From the NCBI RefSeq assembly GCF_003465825.1, contig NZ_QSBV01000007.1, forward strand, positions 1-64,000: 64,000 nt of DNA, read 5' to 3'. Numbering within the stretch: the first letter of the stretch is position 1; the number at the start of each line of letters is the position of its first letter. The position numbers and the translations under genes were made by a program. Under the pieces are notes generated by a model. The model had not been told where the DNA came from. It saw only the letters and a list, made by a program, of their open reading frames with translations, and searched no databases. This DNA is from Collinsella sp. AF02-46-1 (GTDB lineage: Bacteria; Actinomycetota; Coriobacteriia; Coriobacteriales; Coriobacteriaceae). Shown here in pieces: positions 59,633 to 64,000 of this stretch.

Positions 59633-61057
59633 ATGACTGACAATAAGAAAATCGCCGCGGACGTGCTCGAGGCCGTCGGTGGCAAGGAGAACGTGACGTT
59701 TGTTGCGCACTGTATGACGCGCCTGCGTTTTAACCTCAAAGATATCGATGCCCCCGATATCAAAGAAGTGAAGAAGATTGGCGGTGTGTTGGGTGCTCAA
59801 ATCTCCGGAGGGCAGTTCCAGGTAATCGTGGGCCAAAACGTGCCCAAGGTTTATGACGAGCTCTGCAAGATCGGCGGCTTTGCCAAGCAGGACGCCATCG
59901 ACGAGAACCTTGATGCTCCTAAGCAGAAGCTCACACCTAAGGTTATTGGCAATAACATCCTCAACTACCTGTCAAGCTCCATGGTGCCTATGATCCCCGT
60001 CCTAATGTGTGCTGGCCTGTTCAAGACCGTAGCGGTGGTGCTGGGACCTACGATGGCGGGCGTGCTGTCCGACACAAGCGACCTTTATGTTCTGATGAAC
60101 ATGGTTTATGACGCAGCGTTCTATTTTATCCCCATCTACCTTGGCTATAATGCGGCTAAGAACATTGGCGTAACGCCTGTCCTCGGTGCCTTTATGGGCG
60201 GCATTCTTATCGACCCGACCATGATTCAGCTTGCGACCGATGGAGCTCAGTTCTCCGTTTATGGCATTCCCTGCGTCGCCGCAAACTACACAAAGACGGT
60301 CCTTCCCATTCTTCTGTCCGTGTGGGCGATGAGTTATATCGAGCGCTTCTTCCGCAAATATGTGCCAGATACCCTTTCAACGGTTTTCGCGCCTTTCCTT
60401 ACCATGGTCGTCGCTGTTCCTGTGTCTCTCTGCGCTCTCGCCCCTGTTGGTTCATGGGCCGGTAATGCCCTCGCCGCCGGTTTTGAGTTCCTTGGTACTT
60501 CCGGTGGTATCGCCGCCATTCTCGGAGGAGGTATTCTGGCGGGTCTTTGGTGCCCAATGATTATTACCGGCATGCATGTGGCGGTTGCGATGATTGCCAT
60601 CGCTAACTATATGACTGTGGGAACCGACAGCTTTGTTTTGGTTGCGACGGGCGTTAGCCTTTGGGCGACCTTCGGCTGCGAGGTGGCGACCTGGCTCAAG
60701 CTGTGCGATAAAGACGAGAAGAGCATGGCATTCGGCTATTTGGTCGCAAACATTGTCGGAGGCGTCGGCGAGCCTTTCATCTACGGCATGATGCTGCGCT
60801 ATCGCCGCGTGTTTGTCTGGAAGATTATCGGATCCTTTGTTGCCGGTGCGCTTGCAATCGCTCTCGGAGCCACGGTTTATACTGCCGGCGCGGCATCTAA
60901 CTTCTTGGAGTTCCTCGCGTTTGCGGGCGGCGGGACCCAGAATCTCATCAACTTTGGAATCGCTGCTGGTGCAGGCTTCCTTGTGAGCGCCTTGGGCACG
61001 TATTTCCTGGGCTTTACGGCGGATGAGCTCGAGAATGGTCCCGTTTCCGAGCGTTAA
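59633..61057 (+). CDS. PTS sugar transporter EIIBC (glucose/beta-glucoside superfamily)
   Basis: A 474-residue permease: an N-terminal EIIB domain with the phosphorylated Cys27 in AHCMTRLRF, and a C-terminal EIIC with about ten helices (LSSSMVPMIPVLMCAGL, GGVGEPFIYG). No EIIA domain is attached, so it must borrow one. The sugar is unknown; control by a LicT-type antiterminator suggests a beta-glucoside or related sugar. GGGAG precedes the ATG at 59633. Confidence 0.92.
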   Translation: MTDNKKIAADVLEAVGGKENVTFVAHCMTRLRFNLKDIDAPDIKEVKKIGGVLGAQISGGQFQVIVGQNVPKVYDELCKIGGFAKQDAIDENLDAPKQKLTPKVIGNNILNYLSSSMVPMIPVLMCAGLFKTVAVVLGPTMAGVLSDTSDLYVLMNMVYDAAFYFIPIYLGYNAAKNIGVTPVLGAFMGGILIDPTMIQLATDGAQFSVYGIPCVAANYTKTVLPILLSVWAMSYIERFFRKYVPDTLSTVFAPFLTMVVAVPVSLCALAPVGSWAGNALAAGFEFLGTSGGIAAILGGGILAGLWCPMIITGMHVAVAMIAIANYMTVGTDSFVLVATGVSLWATFGCEVATWLKLCDKDEKSMAFGYLVANIVGGVGEPFIYGMMLRYRRVFVWKIIGSFVAGALAIALGATVYTAGAASNFLEFLAFAGGGTQNLINFGIAAGAGFLVSALGTYFLGFTADELENGPVSER

Positions 61058-61091
61058 GTTTTCTACGGCCTGCGTGTGGCAGGACGCATTG

Positions 61092-61121
61092 GAAGGGCGT
61101 CCATGACGCCCTTCTCTTTTT
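61092..61121 (+). terminator. Terminator after the PTS gene
   Basis: A perfect 10-bp stem GAAGGGCGTC / GACGCCCTTC, loop CAT, then TCTTTTT. Confidence 0.85.
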
Positions 61122-61175
61122 GTATTTCTATTTCCGATGTTTGGGCGGCGTGTGCCGCGAAGAGTTGGAGTTGGA

Positions 61176-62387
61176 ATGAACATAGAGTTTGGAATCTCGA
61201 AGATTGACGTAACACCCCAGTCTCCTTGCCGCATGGGCGGCTACAACAGAAAAGGTGCCTGGACGGATGTTCTTGATCCTATTGAGGTCAACGCTAGCGC
61301 TGTCTGTGTTGATCTTGTCCCGTTTATTCTTATCGAGCTCGATTCAATAATGGTGTCGAAAGATTTTTCCCTTTCGGTCAAGAACGCCGTATCGTCAAAA
61401 ACGGGCATCGATTCGAGCAATATCGTCGTCGCATGCATTCATACCCATTCTGCACCATGCTATTTTAAGCTTGCCTACGAGGACACGTTACCTGAAACCG
61501 AATTGACGAGTGATTTGATTGGCTTGGCTACCGAGGCGGCGGTATCTGCATGGGCGTCCAGGTCGAAGGCGACCGTATCGATGGAGATGTTAGGCATCGA
61601 GGGACTGTACGGGAATCGAAATGTTCAGGGCGGTCCGGCCGATAAACAGGTAAGTATTTTCTCGTTTGAGGACGCTCAAGGTGGTCGCCCAATTGGAAAA
61701 ATGCTGTTCATGTCCGCTCATCCTACCATCCTTAATGGGAAAAGCGCCGTCCTCTCTGCTGATTTGATTGGGCATGTCAGGCAGCGTTTGGAGAGGAAAT
61801 ATGGCTGTCCTGTACTTTGCGTCAACGGAACGTGCGGGGATGTGTCGACGCGTTTCTATCGGCAAGGGGAGGGAGTTGCCGAACTCGAGCGTACGGCTAA
61901 CGAACTTTGCGCTCAAATTGAATCCAAGCGTGAGCGCGCGGCACTCAGAGTTGATACTCCGCGTTGGGGCTCTATCAGCATGAAGAGTGTCTACGATGCA
62001 AAAACAGATCCGGATTGGATCGAGATGACCAATCGGATAGAGGCTATGGATGCGAGCCCGATGCGAGACTTTCTCCTTAAGCGGCAACAGCTTAAGCTCT
62101 CGATGGGGAAAATCGAGCTTGAGCTTCCGAGCCAGTTTGCGGTAATTGGTAACTGCATTTTTATCACGATGCCATGCGATACGTGTAGCACATTAGGCTT
62201 GGATTTTAAGAGGGCGTTTAGCCAATACAACGTCTTTGTTATCGGCTATGCGAACACGTACTGCAACTACCTTGTGCCTCAGGAAGACTACGGCAAGTAT
62301 TTTGAAACCTACAACTCGCGAACGCCGCGCGGGGTTGCCGATGCGTTCGTTGCGCGAATCATTCAGGCGGTCGGTGCCGCGCTATAG
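61176..62387 (+). CDS. Neutral/alkaline ceramidase-like hydrolase
   Basis: A 403-residue protein resembling the N-terminal catalytic domain of neutral ceramidases: FGISKIDVTPQSPCRMGGY, the zinc-binding CIHTHSAPCYF, SAHPTIL and NGTCGDVSTRF. It lacks a signal peptide, so it acts inside the cell, and it lacks the usual C-terminal domain. In this PTS neighbourhood its substrate is more likely an amide-linked sugar or small conjugate than a sphingolipid (inference). The ATG at 61176 follows a TTGGAGTTGGA purine stretch. Confidence 0.8.
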   Translation: MNIEFGISKIDVTPQSPCRMGGYNRKGAWTDVLDPIEVNASAVCVDLVPFILIELDSIMVSKDFSLSVKNAVSSKTGIDSSNIVVACIHTHSAPCYFKLAYEDTLPETELTSDLIGLATEAAVSAWASRSKATVSMEMLGIEGLYGNRNVQGGPADKQVSIFSFEDAQGGRPIGKMLFMSAHPTILNGKSAVLSADLIGHVRQRLERKYGCPVLCVNGTCGDVSTRFYRQGEGVAELERTANELCAQIESKRERAALRVDTPRWGSISMKSVYDAKTDPDWIEMTNRIEAMDASPMRDFLLKRQQLKLSMGKIELELPSQFAVIGNCIFITMPCDTCSTLGLDFKRAFSQYNVFVIGYANTYCNYLVPQEDYGKYFETYNSRTPRGVADAFVARIIQAVGAAL

Positions 62388-62445
62388 CAGGCGCTATAGA
62401 CCATCGTGGTAGATGAACCGGTCAGGATTATACGGAGCATGTATT

Positions 62446-63354
62446 GTGTCAATCATTGAACCTCTCATCCAACAAGTCCTTATCATGTTTTTGCTCATGG
62501 GAATGGGCTACGCTCTAAACCGCTTGGGCATATTGAGCGAGCAGGCTGCAATAGAATTCGGAAAGTTGCTCATCAACCTTGTGATTCCCGCAATCATTCT
62601 CAAATCATTTTGGATCGAGTATTCGTTTCAGAGGATGTATGAGTTGGGAATGACCTTAATGCTGTCGGCGGCGATGTTGTTGCTCGCTTGCGTTGTTGCC
62701 CGCCTGTTGTTCAGGGGCCGTCCCATCGACATTTTTGCTGCGGCATTCTCGAATGCTGGATTTGTGGGAATACCCCTTGTTGAAGCGGCGCTTGGAAAAG
62801 ATGCCGTGTTTTTCATCACGTGCATGATCGCTCTTCTCAATGCCATGCAATGGACATACGGGCAGTATCTGCTGTCGGGGTCTAAAAAATGTATGAGTCC
62901 TAAAGCGATCCTGACAAGTCCAATGGTCATGGCTTTATTGGGCGGTTTCTTGATTTTTATCCTTCGTGTCCCAACGGTCCCTCTGGCACAGTCAGTGCTT
63001 TCGTATATCTCGGGGCTCAACACTCCGCTAGCAATGATGACTCTCGGTATCTATCTTGCTCAGTCTGATTTGATGGCGCTCCTGAGGGCGAAAAGCTTGT
63101 TTGCCGTCTCATCGGTCAGGCTGCTTGTTATTCCGATTCTTTCGCTCCTGTTCCTATGTCTCTTTCCATGTGATAGGTCAATTAAGATGGCGCTGCTGAT
63201 TGCGGCTGCGACCCCCACCGGCGCGAATGTAGCCATCTTTGCCCAGCAGCATAATAAGGACTATCGATATGCATGTGGAACAGTCTGTGTTACCACCCTT
63301 CTGTCTATGTTCACTATGCCAGCGATAGTGTCCTTGTCTCAGCTAGTGTTCTAG
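62446..63354 (+). CDS. AEC-family (auxin efflux carrier-like) transporter
   Basis: A 302-residue membrane protein with about ten helices and the AEC blocks NLVIPAIILKSFW, FSNAGFVGIPLVEA and ATPTGANVAIFAQQ. Such carriers move organic acids. The GTG at 62446 is preferred since ACGGAG is eight bases upstream; ATG 62413 is an alternative. It probably belongs to the same unit as the ceramidase-like gene. Confidence 0.88.
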   Translation: MSIIEPLIQQVLIMFLLMGMGYALNRLGILSEQAAIEFGKLLINLVIPAIILKSFWIEYSFQRMYELGMTLMLSAAMLLLACVVARLLFRGRPIDIFAAAFSNAGFVGIPLVEAALGKDAVFFITCMIALLNAMQWTYGQYLLSGSKKCMSPKAILTSPMVMALLGGFLIFILRVPTVPLAQSVLSYISGLNTPLAMMTLGIYLAQSDLMALLRAKSLFAVSSVRLLVIPILSLLFLCLFPCDRSIKMALLIAAATPTGANVAIFAQQHNKDYRYACGTVCVTTLLSMFTMPAIVSLSQLVF

Positions 63355-63357
63355 GCG

Positions 63358-63483
63358 CTATGCCATGCACCTGCGGATGAACGCTTCGTGGCGGTCGATT
63401 ATGGCCGGGGCCCAACAATCCGGACCGCCGTCGATCGTGCTGGCAACAGATGCCATCAACTCATCAAGGGGGCTTGCTATCAT
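63358..63483 (-). CDS. Possible 41-residue protein
   Basis: A short minus-strand frame starting MIASPLDELMASVASTIDGG has a protein-like mix of residues but no ribosome binding site before the ATG at 63483. It is listed because the 183-base gap otherwise holds nothing; it could be a remnant. Confidence 0.25.
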   Translation of the reverse strand: MIASPLDELMASVASTIDGGPDCWAPAIIDRHEAFIRRCMA

Positions 63484-63537
63484 TGGTGCACTAGCTTGAT
63501 GCTAAACTGAATTAATGATTGCGAGGTGGTTTACGTG

Positions 63538-63807
63538 ATGTACCCGTATATGACATTCGAAGATGGTACCGAGGTCATTCATTCTGACCTGATCACAGAT
63601 GGCGATATCGAAAAGGTCATCGTGCATTTTGAACGACCGACGGCAGAGGGTTTCGACTCCGCTCGTTGCGAGCTGCCTTCTTACAATTGGACCATGTGGG
63701 AGGGGCGTTTTACCGACGAGGAGAAGCGAGGTTTTGAGACTTTTCTGGGCAATAACGCCCATCTGCTGTATCGCTACGCCGCAAACGGAGGAGCTAAAGT
63801 TGCCTAG
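63538..63807 (+). CDS. Small acidic protein upstream of a DUF4160 gene
   Basis: An 89-residue soluble protein (MYPYMTFEDGTEVIHSDL, CELPSYNWTMWEG, NNAHLLYRYA). It is of the type that accompanies DUF4160 or DUF2442 genes, which have been suggested to form toxin-antitoxin-like pairs. GAGGTGG lies eight bases before the ATG. Its stop overlaps the next start by eight bases. Confidence 0.7.
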   Translation: MYPYMTFEDGTEVIHSDLITDGDIEKVIVHFERPTAEGFDSARCELPSYNWTMWEGRFTDEEKRGFETFLGNNAHLLYRYAANGGAKVA

Positions 63808-64000
63808 CCTTTTTCTTATTGGCGGCTATCGGGTCTTCTTTTGGTCCAATGAAGCGGGCGAGCCAATCCATGTCCATGTTTGCAAGGGGGCGCCTTCAGA
63901 TAACTCGGCCAAAATCTGGCTGACTCGAAGAGGTGGCTGCATTGTCGCTAATAACAAAGCGAAGATCCCCCGGAGCACGCTTGATGACCTCTGTGAAATC
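63800..64000 (+). CDS. DUF4160-domain protein (partial, runs off the window)
   Basis: The visible 67 codons begin at TTG 63800 after a GGAGGAG site and read PSLFLIGGYRVFFWSNE, then EPIHVHVCKG, the DUF4160 signature with its paired His. The gene continues past the window edge. Overlap with the preceding gene implies co-translation. Function unknown. Confidence 0.78.
   Translation, partial: MPSLFLIGGYRVFFWSNEAGEPIHVHVCKGAPSDNSAKIWLTRRGGCIVANNKAKIPRSTLDDLCEI

Noticed and set aside
1..64000. CRISPR array or cas genes
   Set aside because: No regularly spaced direct repeats of 25-40 bp and no cas-like proteins were seen.
1..64000. Prophage or conjugative element
   Set aside because: No integrase, capsid, terminase, relaxase or type IV secretion genes; the only clear mobile element is the single insertion sequence.

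Overview
The window looks like the chromosome of a strictly anaerobic gut actinobacterium of the class Coriobacteriia, most likely Collinsella or a close relative. This is inferred from about 60% GC, strong GGAGG-type ribosome binding sites, class III ribonucleotide reductase as the only RNR present, many short-chain transport and HAD genes, and a fructosamine (Amadori product) locus of the type known from Collinsella. No database search was possible, so the genus is an inference.

Layout. 1-4200: tRNA-Leu, a PP2C phosphatase and a STAS-kinase fusion (partner-switching signalling), then tRNA-Gly/Cys/Gly. 4160-5835: a structured repeat directly abutting an IS110-family (IS1111-type) insertion sequence. 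6022-7778: an alpha-glucosidase gene broken by an exact 23-bp tandem duplication. 7860-8115: tRNA-Gly/Val. 8480-11986: NrdR-box-controlled nrdD and nrdG, separated by two large palindromes. 12053-13723: folate genes folE-HD-folB. 13730-20159: housekeeping genes, including an FKBP/UreE-like pair, a PerR-type regulator, acylphosphatase and RNase HI. 20259-22744: a LysR regulator divergent from O-acetylhomoserine sulfhydrylase, which carries a Cys-containing leader peptide. 23057-27664: secreted and small membrane proteins, ketopantoate reductase, an Fe-S aldo/keto reductase and endonuclease IV. 27812-30915: a polar amino acid ABC transporter. 31033-34713: flavodoxin, DUF3793, an HMA protein behind a CsoR-like operator, and a YolD/Y-family polymerase pair behind LexA-like boxes. 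35661-39159: pgi and two HAD phosphatases.

39310-50698 is the most distinctive region. A GntR/UTRA regulator precedes an operon of ten genes on one strand: a YfcC-type transporter, two amidohydrolases, an FrlC-like epimerase, an FrlB-like SIS deglycase, two FrlD-like PfkB kinases, YjbQ, a BtpA/SgcQ protein and an FGGY kinase. The core resembles the fructoselysine pathway (kinase, then deglycase giving glucose 6-phosphate, with an epimerase for the psicose isomer). The extra genes suggest a wider or different substrate range.

50778-58280: TatD, TcdA, a tiny hydrophobic peptide gene next to an sdpR-sdpI pair, ettA, a second copy of the structured repeat, and two low-complexity surface or linker proteins. 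58529-63354: a LicT antiterminator with a clear RAT/terminator switch, a PTS EIIBC, a ceramidase-like hydrolase and an AEC transporter. The window ends in a two-gene unit whose second gene (DUF4160) runs off the edge.

A recurring theme is long imperfect palindromes in intergenic spaces, mostly with unrelated sequences, plus one conserved 113-nt structured repeat present twice.
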